DNA of 64,000 nucleotides. Origin: Karalla daura. Its lineage: Eukaryota; Chordata; Actinopteri; Chaetodontiformes; Leiognathidae. The position numbers and the translations under genes are program-made. The number at the start of each line of letters is the position of its first letter. The first letter of the stretch is position 1. The notes under the pieces were generated by a model. The model saw nothing but the letters and a program-made list of their open reading frames with translations, ran no database searches and was not told the DNA's origin. Of the stretch, positions 1 to 16,671 are shown in pieces. The stretch spans positions 25,261,963 through 25,325,962 of the forward strand of contig CM055198.1 of NCBI GenBank assembly GCA_029224185.1, written 5' to 3'.

Positions 1-1198
1 TTACTAGGTACACCATGCTAGTAACGGGTTGGACCCTTTTGCCTTCAGAACTGCCTCAATTCTTGGTGGCATGGATTCAACAAGGTGCTGGAAGCATTCC
101 TCAGAGAGTTTCCTCCATATTGACATGATGATCACACAGTTGGTGCAGATTTGTCGGCTGCACATCCATGATGCGAGTCTCCCGTTCCACCACATCCCAA
201 AGATGCTCTATTGGATTGAGATCTGGTGACTGTGGAGGCCATCTGAGTACAGTGAACTCATTGTCATGTTCAAGAAACCAGTCTGAGATGATTCCAGCTT
301 TATGACATGGTGCATTATCCTGCTGAAAGTAGCCATCAGAAGTTGGGTACATTGTGGTCATAAAGGGATGGACATGGTCAGCATCAATACTCAGGTAGGC
401 TGTGGCGTTGCAACGATGCTCAGTTGGTACCAAGGAGCCCAAAGAGAAAATACTCCCCACACCATTACACCACCACCACCACCACCAGCCTGAACCGCTG
501 ATACAAGGCAGGATGGATCCATGCTTTCATGTTGCTGACGCCAAATTCTGACCCTACCATCCGAATGTGGCAGCAGAAATCAAGACTCATCGGACCAGGC
601 AACGTTTTTCCAATCTTCTATTGTCCACTTTCCATGAGTTTGTGCAAACTGTAGCCTCAGTTTCCTGTTCTTAGCTGAAAGGAGTGGCACCCTGGTCTTC
701 TGCTGCTGTAGCCCATCTGCCTCAGAGTTCGACGTACTGTGTGTTCAGAGATGCTCTCCTGCCTACCTTGGTGGTAACGGGTGGTTATTTGAGTCACTGT
801 TGCCTTTCTATCAGCTGGAACCAGTCTGGCCATTCTCCTCTGACCTCTGGCATCAACAAGGCATCTCCGCCCACAGAACTGCCGCTCACTGGATATTTGT
901 TCTTGTTCGGACCATTCTCTGTAAACCCTAGAGATGGTTGTGTGTGAAAATCCCAGTAGATCAGCAGTTTCTGAAATACTCAGACCAGCCCTTCTGGCAC
1001 CAACAACCATGCCAGGTTCAAAGTCACTCAGATCACCTTTCTTCCCCATACTGATGCTCGGTCTGAACTGCAGGACATTGTCTTGACCATGTCTACATGC
1101 CTAAATGCACTGAGCTGCCGCCATGTGATTGGCTGATTAGACATTAAGTGTTAACGAGCAGTTGGACAGGTGTACCTGATAAAGTGGCTGGTGAGTGT
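1..1198 (-). mobile_element. Tc1/mariner-like DNA transposon, decayed, cut by window start
   Basis: The right end lies near 1198. Bases 1169-1182 and bases 1-14 are inverted copies of each other (13 of 14 match), so the window begins inside the left terminal repeat and the outermost bases of the left end are missing. Between the ends, the minus strand carries broken transposase coding sequence. The right terminal region also resembles the widespread fish Tc1 end with CACTCACCAGCCACTTTATCAGG on the minus strand read in parts. The element lies directly 3' of spcs2. I see no clear target-site duplication because the left end is outside the window. Confidence 0.85.
101..1049 (-). pseudogene. Tc1-like transposase pseudogene
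   Basis: Cut-and-paste transposase of the DDE superfamily. The start at 1049 (MGKKGDLSDFEPG) is followed by a paired-like helix-turn-helix region containing SISETADLLGFSHTTISRVY. The catalytic part is visible downstream: WSDES (first Asp), YFQQDNAPCH (second Asp) and SPDLNPIEHLWD (Glu). It is not functional. The frame shifts near 690, where VPLLSAKNRK lies in another frame. A TGA at 582-580 interrupts the reading right after WSDES, and another shift separates it from the open stretch at 460-101. The last residues continue in yet another frame below about 195. The TGA could be a CGA decayed at CpG, which is inference. Confidence 0.85.
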
Positions 1199-1706
1199 AG
1201 AATCGCTGGATAGAGATACTGCTGGAATGGTTGATTTACAGCTGTACTGTGATCATCTGTGCGTGTGTGTGTGTGTGTGTGTGTAGCTGCAAAAACCACA
1301 GACGAAGAAGGAGGGTTGCGTGTTTGTAACAACATCCATCTTTAATATTTCACTGACAGGAAATAACACAAGCATTCAAGGAAATAAACGTTTGGTCAAC
1401 TTCACACTTCCTGTTGTAAGGCATCATCAACATGGCCGCCTGAGCATGGCCAATCACAGCGCACCGAGGGAACAGGATCAGGAAGTGTAGAGTACAGGAA
1501 GGAAATGTTATTGACCATGTGATCGTCCTGCAGGGACATGGCTGCACAGACTACGACATTGCTGTGAGGCCATGAGGGGGGCGGGGCCGGTGGGGGCGGG
1601 GCCAGCAGTCTGAACACTGAAGCAAAGTTAAAAAGCCATTAAGAGTTGAGAGCCACTTCCTGCCTGTCACAGCTGAGGACAGGAAGTGACCTCAGCCGGT
1701 GGAGTC
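1199..1706. other. 3' flank of spcs2
   Basis: No gene seen. It holds a short GT repeat (about 1262-1284) and, on the minus strand, an ATTAAA at 1345-1340 that could be the spcs2 poly(A) signal. No canonical AATAAA is seen on the minus strand between the spcs2 stop and the transposon. Confidence 0.4.
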
Positions 1707-3984
1707 TCACTTGGTCTTCTTGTCACTGAGCAGCGAGTCGTGCAGCTTGGACACGGCACGCTCAAACATGTCCATGACCAGAGTCCCTCCCTCGTCAAAG
1801 AAGACGGACACAGAGCGAGTAAACTCCGCCTCCCGGGACACGCCCGACACACCGTCACTGAAGCTCACACGCAGAGTGTACTGGTCATCAAACCTGGAGG
1901 CAGAGACACAGAGAAACAGACAGAGAGACAGCAGCACAGAGACAGACAGAGACAGGCAGACAGACACAGTCAGACCGAGAGACAGAGACACAGATACAGA
2001 CAGAGACACAGATACAGACAGACAGTGAGCAGGTGATCAGTGCCAGTTCTGATCAGTCTCTATGTGAACTTGAAAACAGAAGTATATGATAGCATTAGCC
2101 CTTAGAGGATGTTGTCGTATTTTATTCTGGTATCCATGGATCTTTAGAACAAACTACAGGACATTGAGTCTTCAGTCGCTTAGTCTTTTCAGGCCATCAG
2201 AGAACCGTGTCAGCTCATCTAAAACCAACTGACATGTTCACGCCAATAATCAGAGCGTTCGGCAAGCAAAGAGTTTGTTCTCAACTGGAACCAAATGAAA
2301 CTTTGTTTTTCTAAGGGACAAAGTAGATGTCAGCAGGTTTCGGGTCACACGGAGAAACCACAGTTGTGGTGAAACCAAGTGAGAAGAAGGGTACAAGGTA
2401 CACCTGATCAGTGGAGGAGACCAAATGTTGACTGGCTGTATGGACAATGCAGGCCCCCCCCAACCCCTCACCCAGGACTGAACAGCTGTTCAACTGTTAA
2501 AAGAGAGCATGCTGGGGAAGGTCTGACCTCTTGAGGGAGGAGGACAGCTGCCAGACGTGGTCAGGGTCCATCCCAGCCGGGTCCTTCTGCAGCGCCACCA
2601 GGAAGATGTTCTTCTCCTTGTAGGAGGTGTAGAGCGTGAGGACGCCCATCATGATGAAGTAGGTGGAGGGAGGCAGGTTAGGGACACACACACACCAACA
2701 CACACACCGAGACACACCCACCCACCTGGAAAAGTACCATCATCATCCCCTTACTCAAAAAAACCCAACAAAACAAAACTCAGCTGTTCCTCCCCCTCTC
2801 AGATTCACCATTTAACCCTGGCCAACTACAGTCCCATAACACACTTCACTCCAACTTCCTCCACCTCAACGTAGCCTCATCTGCACAGAGAAAAGAGTCA
2901 CAATCACTCACACACTCACACACACAGAAAGTTGTGGGCGGAGCCCTCAGAGAGGAGGGGGGGTGAGGCCTGGGGAAGGATATGAGATGACACAGCAGGC
3001 CAGCACAGGTCTGGATTCGGGGAAGGGGTGCAGGTAGTCCCAGACCAGCGCCAGCATGGCGAACAGACAGGACACGGTGCAGATCAGCAGCCGGCCGTCA
3101 ACCAGACCAAACGTCTCCACGTAGCAGAACTTCTCCAGCAGCACCTGGGGGGTGCACAGACTCACAGGTCACAGGTCAGCATGACTTACCAGAAACAATA
3201 ACAGGAGTTCACGTCTACACACGTAGACCCTTGTAGAGAAACACGTTCAGATAAACACGTTCAGGATAGCGGCCAGCTGCTCCTACTCCACACAGGAAGC
3301 TTGCAGGACAATAACGAGCAGGTCAAACGCTGACCTTTTTGGCAGCGTCGTCCAGAGAGTTCTTCACAGCAGCTCCGTCCCATTTATCGATCTTCACCGG
3401 CTTCTCATCAATTCTCCACTGAAACAAAGCCAATCAGACTCCACCTGTCAATCACACATTACATCCTGTCTTCCTGTTTCAACCTCGGTGAGCAGCTGGA
3501 AGTAAAACAACCTGAGTCTAGCAGCCGCAGGAACAACGAGCGACTAATAACTTAGCAGCTGTGCTGATACCTATAGGTCAGAGCAGGGGCTCAGGGGCCA
3601 GGTCTAAAGAAAGGAGCGAGAGGGGGGGGGGGGGGGGGGGGTGGAGGTTACGTGCGTGTTCTCCTGTTAACAACGCGTCCCATGCAGCTCTGATGGTGTC
3701 ACCTGGATCTGTTCTACGTGGTTCTTTGTTCTTAGTTCTAACTCTCCTCTCCCCTTCTTCCTCCTCTTCCTGTGGCTAACGTTAGCTCGATGCTAACAGC
3801 GGGACCGGGCTTCTGAGGCCGGGTCTCGAGCTCAGTGCCGGTGGGCTGCCTCCCGGTGCTGCTGCCCTCCCCGCTCCCCAGTCCGGGTCCTGGGTCGGGG
3901 TCCGGGTCCGGGTCCCGGGTTTCCCAGCCCTCCGTCCCTCACCTTCTCCAACAGGCCGCTCCTGCCGTTCCTCGTCGCCGCCAT
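1707..3984 (-). CDS. spcs2: Signal peptidase complex subunit 2 (five exons)
   Basis: Non-catalytic subunit of the ER signal peptidase complex, which removes signal peptides. Exons on the minus strand: 3984-3943, 3418-3335, 3144-2984, 2662-2528 and 1893-1707 (stop TAG/TAA-type end at 1707-1709). Phases join exactly and give 202 residues; I recall about 226 for the human protein, whose N-terminus is longer. The start ATG at 3984 has a GCGGACAAG context and gives MAATRNGRSGLLEK; an upstream in-frame ATG at 4035 is less likely. Recognisable blocks are KPVKIDKWDGAAVKNSLDD, FGLVDGRL, a hairpin of two membrane segments (about residues 61-80 and 88-107) separated by HPFPESRP, then YTSYKEK, GMDPDHVWQLSSSLKR and the cytosolic tail EAEFTRSV...FFDEGGTLVMD. 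Intron 3 is of the U12 AT-AC type. Neighbour rnf169 lies upstream in the same orientation. Confidence 0.95.
2663..2983 (-). other. U12-type AT-AC intron (spcs2 intron 3)
   Basis: No GT-AG pair can join exons 3 and 4 here, because no AG precedes the TACTTCATCATG that must follow. The intron instead starts with ATATCCTTCC (2983-2974), the minor-spliceosome AT-AC donor, and ends CCCTCCAC (AC at 2664-2663). A branch-like TCCCTAAC lies at 2684-2677, about 15 bases from the 3' end, the usual U12 spacing. Joining ATCTC to CTACTTC restores VISYFIMMG, the expected family sequence. The intron also holds CA-rich sequence and a weak retrotransposon-like stretch around 2731-2880. Confidence 0.9.
3622..3641 (+). 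repeat. Run of 20 G in spcs2 intron 1
   Basis: Uninterrupted G homopolymer in the CpG-rich first intron, close to the spcs2 promoter. Its length is unreliable in most sequencing data. Confidence 0.8.
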
Positions 3985-4619
3985 CTTGTCCGCCGCTGCT
4001 GCGCAGTGATCTGGATGATGGTGATTGGCTGCCAATGCTTGATTTAGTGACGTCAGCGCATCCTCAACAGCAGCTGCGACGTGCGCGCTCCTCCGCCACG
4101 TGCCCGCGCAGAAGTAATGTTACTATATAAATATATATGTATATACAACTTATTATAACCTAAAATTTACTTATTTTAACTGATTTGTTGAAATCTCTCT
4201 ATATACATGTATGTGTAGTAAGTTATTGTTACCCTAACATCCTCACTCCCCCACCCGTCTTGCATGTGCACTTGTATTGAACTTTTGCAGGTTGTTTGGA
4301 CAATAACCTCCTCGTCTTCTCATCTGCATAATGTAGGTAGGGCTTAGCCCTGCTAACCACTGATACCAGCCTCTCTGTGTGTGTTTGTATATGTGTGTGT
4401 GTGTCTGAACATATATGTGATTATTATACTGCATTCATATTGTATACATTATGGATGAAGAATAAATAGTTCTAGTAATTATATATCCCGTATCTGGCGC
4501 TCAGTGCTGTGTAACAGTGCAACACCAGAAATATTTCCATTACGGCTTGAATTAAGCATTATTTTATCTTTCTTATTTTATCTGCACCTTAGAACACAGT
4601 GGTTTTACTGCCGAGCCCT
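3985..4619. other. spcs2 upstream region
   Basis: The first 120 bases are CpG-rich and probably hold the spcs2 promoter; no TATA box is seen. Beyond about 4110 the sequence turns AT-rich with short TA and GT runs. No gene recognised. Confidence 0.4.
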
Positions 4620-4678
4620 CAGCCCCTGACCCTGACCCCTAACCCTGACCCTAACCCTAACCCTGACCCTCAGTACTG
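4620..4678 (+). repeat. Short degenerate telomere-like repeat
   Basis: A stretch of CCCTAA and CCCTGA units (mixture of CCCTGACC and CCCTAACC). It resembles the much longer interstitial telomeric repeat at 44711-45058 but is only some eight units long and already mutated. Confidence 0.7.
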
Positions 4679-4679
4679 A

Positions 4680-5276
4680 TTGTGTTCACTCAGAACCAGT
4701 CAGCTCATCAGCAACAAAATGGACCATATTCACCAGTCCTTAAATCACTACATTGGCTTCCTGTGTACCAGATGATTGAGTTTAAAATTAGGTGCTGGAC
4801 GACAAGTCACCGAATGGTCTTGGGGCTAAATACACGTGAGAGCTGCTGGTTAGGTATGAAGCATCCAGAGCCTCAGGTGGTCAGGGACAAGTCCACTCAG
4901 TGTCTCCAGGGTCAGAACCAGGCAGGGTGAAGCTGCATTTAGCTTCAGCGGTCCTAACCCTTTGGAACAAACTCCCTCAACACCCGAGGTGACCTATCAC
5001 ATGGTCAGCTCATTCAAATCAGGGCTGAAAACACTGCTGTTTACAGCAGCTTTCCTATAGTGTCAATTTGATCATTTTAGATGCGTTACCATGTCAATTT
5101 TAAATCTGCTTATTTTAAGAATTTTATTACATTTTAATATAGTTATGGTTCTGTTGATTTCAAACTGTTACTATACTACTATTCTTTTAATTTCCAATAT
5201 ATTTCCTTGCCTCTGTAAAGCACTATGAACTGCCTTGTGTAAGAATGGTACAAGGCAAATAAACTGGCCTTCATCA
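4680..5276 (+). mobile_element. 3' end of an L2/CR1-like non-LTR retrotransposon
   Basis: The open stretch at 4682-4930 contains SPVLKSLHWLPVYQMIEFKI, the familiar C-terminal motif of fish L2-like reverse transcriptases. About 4955-5060 reads LWNKLPQHPR and FKSGLKTLLF across a frameshift, and the tail near 5210-5275 (CTCTGTAAAGCACTATGAACT, then AATAAA) matches the usual 3' end of such elements. It is 5' truncated, as is normal for these insertions, and not coding. Confidence 0.75.
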
Positions 5277-6406
5277 ATAAACACCACAGCACAGGACACA
5301 GCTCTGCTCATCTCAGGTTCTTCTGGTTCATCATGAACAATAATCTCACACAATCTGTGAACATTTGGCACTCAACACTGACCCCTCCCCCAGCCCACCT
5401 GTTGACCCCGCCCACAGAGGAGGCAGCCAATCAAGGGAGGCCACAGGCCCTCACCCACTAATCACAGGCTGCAGTTTCATCAGTCTGAGACCAAAGCTCT
5501 GATGAGAGCAGCTGGAAGCTCTGGAGGGGCAGCCAGTGTGTTCCAGCGAGCAGCAGCTCAGTCTGCACGAACACTGAGGTATCATTAAGTATCGTCACAC
5601 GTTATGTGTCGTTACATGTCATAACATCGTTACATATCATGTACGTTACAGACTATCATTACGCATCACTCCGTTCAGGGTCTGAGGGCAGGTGGAGTAG
5701 AGGTGGAGCAGCAGGTGAAGCTGCAAGTGACAAATTACTAATAAAATAAACAACAGTCAATCTGAGTGTTCTGAAGATTTTAGAGCCTGTTTTTAAGAAA
5801 TAAAGTCTGATTCTCTCTGCTTAGTGAATGTTTCCTGGTTCCTTCAGCAACAAGTGTGCAGGCCACCCAACAGCATCCACTTCCTGCTCAGAGACCAAGT
5901 CTAGGATTTTCTCCTTGGCTGAGTCTAACAGTTACAAACAACAAACCAAAGTGATGTATGAAGCATGATCACAGTTGGCTCTAGTTGTAAGGTGCAGACT
6001 GGCCCTGGTCAGACCAGGTTCCTTCAGCACCTCAGGGGAGCAGATGTTCTGCAGCTGGACGAACACAGTCCCAGCAGAACTCTGCTCTGCCTGGACCTGG
6101 AGCTGCTTCCTTCTGTCTACAGGAAGCTCTGATCGGCTGTCTCCTCTACAGTAATTATGGCTTTTGGTTGGCTCCTCGTTCAATGACAGCATCCAGGAAA
6201 CAGTCGGTGTTCCACGTCTACGTCATTAGACGTGACCCGGTGGTGCAGTTCTGGAGCTGAGGACTGTTGGTTCAGTTTTGGTGATTTGCTGGTGAAAGAT
6301 GTGAAAACAGAGTTTGGAAGCAGTAGATCTCCAGCTGTGGAGAGACATTCATTAAACCATTGCATATTACATCGACTATTTCCTGTCCTCGCAACAGGAA
6401 CTCCTC
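5277..6406. other. Gap between retrotransposon and rnf169 stop; likely rnf169 3' UTR in part
   Basis: No protein-coding signal recognised on either strand. The part near 6406 is probably rnf169 3' UTR. A string of ATCATTACG-like near repeats lies at about 5580-5680. Confidence 0.35.
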
Positions 6407-9639
<3,233 letters not shown>

Positions 9640-10004
9640 CTTCGTTTTTCTCTGAAAACAAACCCCGCCCTGCTGCTGCCAAGCGCCCGGGCCCCGCCCA
9701 CTCTACGTCACGTGTACGTCACCGGCAGGGGGCGGCAGAGGGTGAGAAAAGCACCGCCGAACAAGAAAGCGGAGACTCACAATATGGCAGCGCCAGGTCT
9801 CGAACTTCTAGGGGAGGCAAACAGAGACACATAGAGAAATAGACAGAAAAAGAGATATTAACAGGTAAAATCAAGCGAAGTTGTGCAGAGTTATACTGCG
9901 TCTGTCTGTCTGACTGTGGCTGGTCTTTGTGGTCCTCCTCCGCTCCTCCTACCTATCCGCCCCCCGCTTCTCCTCGTATCCTCCTCCTTCTCCGGTACGG
10001 CTCG
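9640..10004. promoter_or_regulatory. Bidirectional rnf169/lipt2 promoter
   Basis: The two start codons point away from each other across 365 bases of GC-rich DNA. At 9704-9722 the motif TACGTCACGTGTACGTCAC holds two TACGTCAC sites (CRE/ATF half-site type) flanking a CACGTG E-box. GC boxes of the CCCCGCCC type lie at about 9663 and 9692. No TATA box. Shared control of the two genes is inference. Confidence 0.65.
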
Positions 10005-11475
<1,471 letters not shown>

Positions 11476-11749
11476 ACTCTCACCGCCTCTCAGCCTGGGG
11501 TCAAAGGTGACCCCAGGCTGGGGTTGTGGTCACACCCAGAGTTTCAGTCTCATTCTGTCTCTGGTCAGATTCACACAGTTTTGAACTGTTTGTGAAGTTT
11601 CTGCTTGAATGAAGATGAGATGATGTCACAGGACCTGCTGAACGTCTCTGGGGGGAACAGAAGACCTCAGCTGCTCCAGAACCATCTCGTCCAGTTCACA
11701 TCCAACCAGCCTGCGTCACCCCTGAGGCAGTGAAACGCATTTTGAACGG

Positions 11750-11838
<89 letters not shown>

Positions 11839-14684
11839 AACCTCCTCAGGCTCCTGCTGGAGTTTGAATCAGAATCTTTATGTCATATGAGGAACGATGA
11901 TGTTTTGTGGCAGCTTCTCCCTAAACAAAATAAAAATGGCTGAAAGTTCACAATAAAGTTCACATGAAGGTGTGTGTTGGTGTAAATGAGTGTGTGTGTG
12001 TGTGTGTGCGCCTGCGTGTGTGTGTGTGTTTCAGAGAACTGTTGGTGTCAACATCTTGAGACGAGACAGAAGACAGAAGTGGAGACGCTGCGTGTTGAGG
12101 CTGAACAGGTCAGAGGTGACACTGCTCCACCTGTGAGAGCTGCATCAGCTGCTCAGTGCTGACTCCCCCTGCTGGAGCACTCAGACCACTGCCACTGAGT
12201 CACAGCTATGGGGTTTTCACTGCACACCAGTGCGTCATCGACCCAGAAGTCTCCATGTTGGAGCCACTCGGAGGTGCACACGGGTCTGGATGAATGGGAA
12301 AACTGCACGGGATAAATGAAAATTGGAGTGGAGGACACAGGACAGGACACAGAGGGACACAGAAGGACTGAAAGGACATTTTAACACTACAGATTCAAAG
12401 ACATAGGGAGGCTCAGTATGCAGGAAAGGAAACAATATTTGTAAAAATTAATGTTTATTATTAGTAGGAATCAGCTAGCTCATCTTGGATCATGAATGAC
12501 CTGGAGTCGTCTGTCTGCTGCATATCCCAACATTGTCAACTGCTTAATCAACCTAACCAAAAGTTAGTACAGCTCGGAGAGCAATGCCAAAAGTTACCGG
12601 AGGAAAGGAAGCGTTTGTGGACTGCGTATTAAACTGGGTGTCTTTGAAATGAAAAACGGTTGAGAATCACTTGGCAACACCTTGGACATTGCTTTGATAT
12701 CATTCAAATAAGGGTAGGTTGATAAAGACTTATTTAGCCTTCACAACACATCAGTCAGTGACCTGATACTGCAACTCCCTCACATCCCTCACATCCACAC
12801 GTCATCTGGTTGTAGACCTGCAAACGTTTGTAGGATTTGAGGTCATCTGCTGTGTATGGGCTTGGTTAGAAACCAGCGAATTGACGGTTCCAGATGGAAG
12901 ACACTCTGGGTTGTTACTGACCCAAGATGAGTGAGCTGACGTGGATGAATCTGCTCCAAAAATTAACCTGAATTTCTACTAACATCGTCTTTTTCTGCAG
13001 ACTGCATCCTTCCCTCTGTGCCGTTGAAGCTATACTGCATTTTTATGAGCTTCTGTGTTTGAACATTCCCCAATCAAACTATTCACTTTCAAGTAATGCA
13101 GTTTTCCCATTCATACGCTGCATACCATAGACATAATAAGGATTAGACGCTGCATCGGCTGCCGGGGAGCGAGAAATGCGGCCGCCATCTTGACACAGTC
13201 ATTGTAATGTAAACAACCAAAGCAGGAAGATGCCTGAACACTGTGTGGTGTACTCCTGTCCAGATTGGTGGAGTATTTTCGGTGCAATTACAAGTAAGAC
13301 TGAACTGACCAGATGCTTCTAAAAGTTATGTATTACACAACATAAAGTACAGGTAGGTGTCAAAATTGTATGTATTGCCTACTGCATGTTTTTACATCTG
13401 TTCTCAAATTCTCCCAATTCTGCAGTTTAGTTGTTCCTAGTGTCCTGGTGTGTTCCTAGTGCTAAGTGTCCTGTGTGTGTGTGGTGCTAGCCTGGTCAGA
13501 GATGCTGGACCATCGTCATTTGATGAGAGCTAGCACCTTCTAACCCTGAAGAACAGCGGTGGCCTGGTGGTTCCATCAGAAGGTCCAGTGAAGGTTCTGA
13601 GAGCTTCAGAGAGGGTGATCCACCAACTCCAACCCAGTAACCTCCAAAGCTGCCGATGGCCACACACATGGTCCAGGAGGAGGCTGGAACGGAGGATGTT
13701 GTTCTGCTTGGGCAACATATTGAGGAGGCAGTCTGGCATGGACAACCATCCTTCCAGCTTATATCATATGTTTCTGTGTTTCTGAAGATTCACCTCTTTG
13801 ACCTGCAGAGTGGAAATATAAGAAAGAAGCTTCTGCTTCTGCTCCTTTTGCTCCCAATTTATTATCCATTTATCATCTATATTTGTATATTGATATTTTT
13901 CTATCTATATATTTTTCGTGTTTATATTTCTATTTATATATGCATATATACACATGTATTCATGTATGATTTATCAATTTTTCAACTTATTAAACAAGCT
14001 GAATAGTACTTTTACTGCCACTGTCTGCTTCTGCGTTGCGTACTCTGTTAAATACCAATCATACATCCCATATATTATATATATCGGAGTATTTTGAATA
14101 TTAATATATGCCAAACCATGTGTCTGTGTCATAGCTATGTGTTTGACGTTTGAAAGTCAGTGAAGTATGCAGCGAGTTAGGATTGATTGATTGCGTTGAC
14201 ATGTCACTGCGCCTGTCAACAGATTGAGAGTGGAGCCGCTGACCTCTCCAAGATGGCGGGCCCATGGCTCGTCAACGCCAATTGGCAGTAGCGGTCAACG
14301 CGGCGTCTACTCTTTATCATGTCTATGCTGCGTGCATAAACAGACGTGTGTTTGCTGGAGGAAGTGGCGGTGTCACGTGGAGGGGTCACGTTACTGGATG
14401 GTTTGCTTCTAAATCTATGGTTCGTTTTCCTCTGACGTCACTGTCTCCTGATCATGTGATCAAGCTGCAGCAGCAGAGCGCCTCCTCCCGGCGGCGCCAC
14501 ACACCTCAGGCTTTTATTGTGAAGGCGGAGCGGAAGTTTTGTGTGTGTGTGAGAGAGAGAGAGAAAGAGAGTGAAAGAACTTCAGTCTAAGCTGAGAACC
14601 TTCCGGTCCTGCTGCTCCGACACCAGCAGGACCCCCGGACCCCCCCGGCTCTCCGAACCCGCCACCCCCCACCCCAGCAGCACC
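11476..14684. other. lipt2-pgm2l1 intergenic region
   Basis: No further gene recognised. It holds a compound CA repeat (about 11751-11834), an AATAAA at about 11949 that may end lipt2 or a cryptic transcript, GT runs near 11992-12028, and AT-rich sequence at 13850-14110. A region at about 13495-13790 has open frames (such as GGLVVPSEGPVKVLR...) that I cannot assign. The last 180 bases are GC-rich with a GA run (14548-14575) and probably hold the pgm2l1 promoter and 5' UTR. Confidence 0.4.
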
Positions 14685-15146
14685 ATGGGGGATGTGACCC
14701 GGGACCTGAAGGACAACTCCCGGTGCGGAGACCGAGAGCTGCAGGAGGTGGTGGAGCAGTGGCTGCACTGGGACAAGGTGTGTGTGAGTGAGCGCGCGCG
14801 TCGTCAGGGGAACCACATGACGTTTGTTTCTGGTGCCATCATGACATCATCAAAGATGAAGGTTTAACACATCATAGAACGCAGCATGACTCGGCATCTT
14901 CTCCCTCTCTGTCTGCTCCTCTACCTCTTCTGTCTGCTCCTTCTTCCCCTCCTCTGTCTGCTCCTCCGCCTGCTCCTGCCAGTCAGAGCTCCAGGTCACA
15001 GCAGCGTTGGAGCTCAGAGCCTCCAACCAGGCACCTGCTGAGTCCTCACACCAAATTCAGCTTGAACCCACAAGTTCAGAATCTCCCTGAACTGTCCTCT
15101 CTCCAGGATGTAGCCTGATCCAGGAGGACTGAGAAACGGACACTGG

Positions 15147-15241
<95 letters not shown>

Positions 15242-16003
15242 GTTATGTAGCACACATATAACAGTAAGGTCAAAGTGAGTGTGTGTAAAGGTCATGAATG
15301 TGTGTGACCTCCTCTGTAAATGTCAGCAGCCTGTAAAAAGCACCCCCCCACACACACACAAGGGGGGGTGGGGGGGGGGGTTGATGTTGATGTGATTTAT
15401 GTGCTGATGATAGTGATTGATTGATTGATCAGTGAATATTTCAGTGACTGATGGAGTTATATTGATTTCAATCAGTCCTCACAGTGACTGACACTGTGAG
15501 TGGAGGATGACTGAACTGAAAGGGGAGGGGCTTTGGTTGGAGAGGCTCTGACGGATGGGGAGGGGCTTAGATAGGAGGGGGAGGGCCTCGGGCAGGACTG
15601 ATGATGCGTTTCCTGTCTGCTGCTGTAGAACCCCTGGACCCGGGCCCAGGTGGAGGCTCTGGTGGCGTCGGGCGGCCGGGACGAGCTGAGGCGGCGTCTC
15701 TGCAGCCGGATGAGCTTCGGCACGGCGGGTCTGAGAGCGCCCATGGGAGCAGGCTTCAGCCGCATCAACGACCTCACCATCATACAGTCCACTCAGGTGA
15801 GACTGACGCTCTGCCCTGTCCCTCCGTCTGCTCCTGGCTGGGCTGAGTGTGAGGCTCATGTCCCCTGCCCTCTCGCCCTGCAGGGCCTCTTCTCCTACCT
15901 GTCCAGGTGTTTTGCAGACTTCAGCAGCAGAGGGGTGGTGGTTGGTTTTGACACCAGAGGGCAGGTCGAGAGCGGCTGCAGCAGTCAGCGGTGACCGCAC
16001 ACA

Positions 16004-16043
<40 letters not shown>

Positions 16044-16618
16044 AGTGAAATGTGATTATGGAGTCCAGAACCAGAACCTGAACCGACTCAGAATCAGAAT
16101 CTGCTGCACCTGGTCAGAGTTGTGGACATCCTGCACTTCCTGATCTTCCTCCTCTAATCATGGAAGGGTGAGGACCTTTGGTTCATCTGAACTGGTGTGA
16201 ACACAGGCTGCGTCTGCCGGAAGAACTGAGGTTCTGAGCAGAACCAGTCTGTTGTGTGTTCACACCAGTTCCTAGGAACCAAAGTTCCTCAGCAGAGTCT
16301 GATGATGTCACGCAAAGCAAGAAGAACCAGCCGGTCTTTGGTTCTGGTGTGAACACGTTACTGAATCCGAACCAGGACCAGGAACCAGGAACCAGGAACC
16401 AGGACCAGGAACTAGGACCAGCACAGTGAAGGACTGACTCAGTGCCACTAGACTCATTCAGTTGCTCTCGTTGCAGTTTGGCCAAGTTGACAGCGGCTGT
16501 GATGCTCAGCAGAGATGTTCCTGTCCACCTCTTCTCTACCTTTGTGCCCACGCCATACGTGGTGAGGAAATGCTGATGTCACTTCCTGTTGTCAGTGGCA
16601 GCAGGACGTGTTGGCTGA

Positions 16619-16671
<53 letters not shown>

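Noticed and set aside
2731..2880. Reverse-transcriptase-like stretch inside the spcs2 U12 intron (ANYSPITHF)
   Set aside because: Resembles the NYRPIS motif of non-LTR elements but is too short and frameshifted to claim.
13190..13320. Possible THAP-type zinc finger start (MPEHCVVYSCPDWW at about 13230)
   Set aside because: Only the first Cys pair is visible, and no downstream THAP residues follow in frame.
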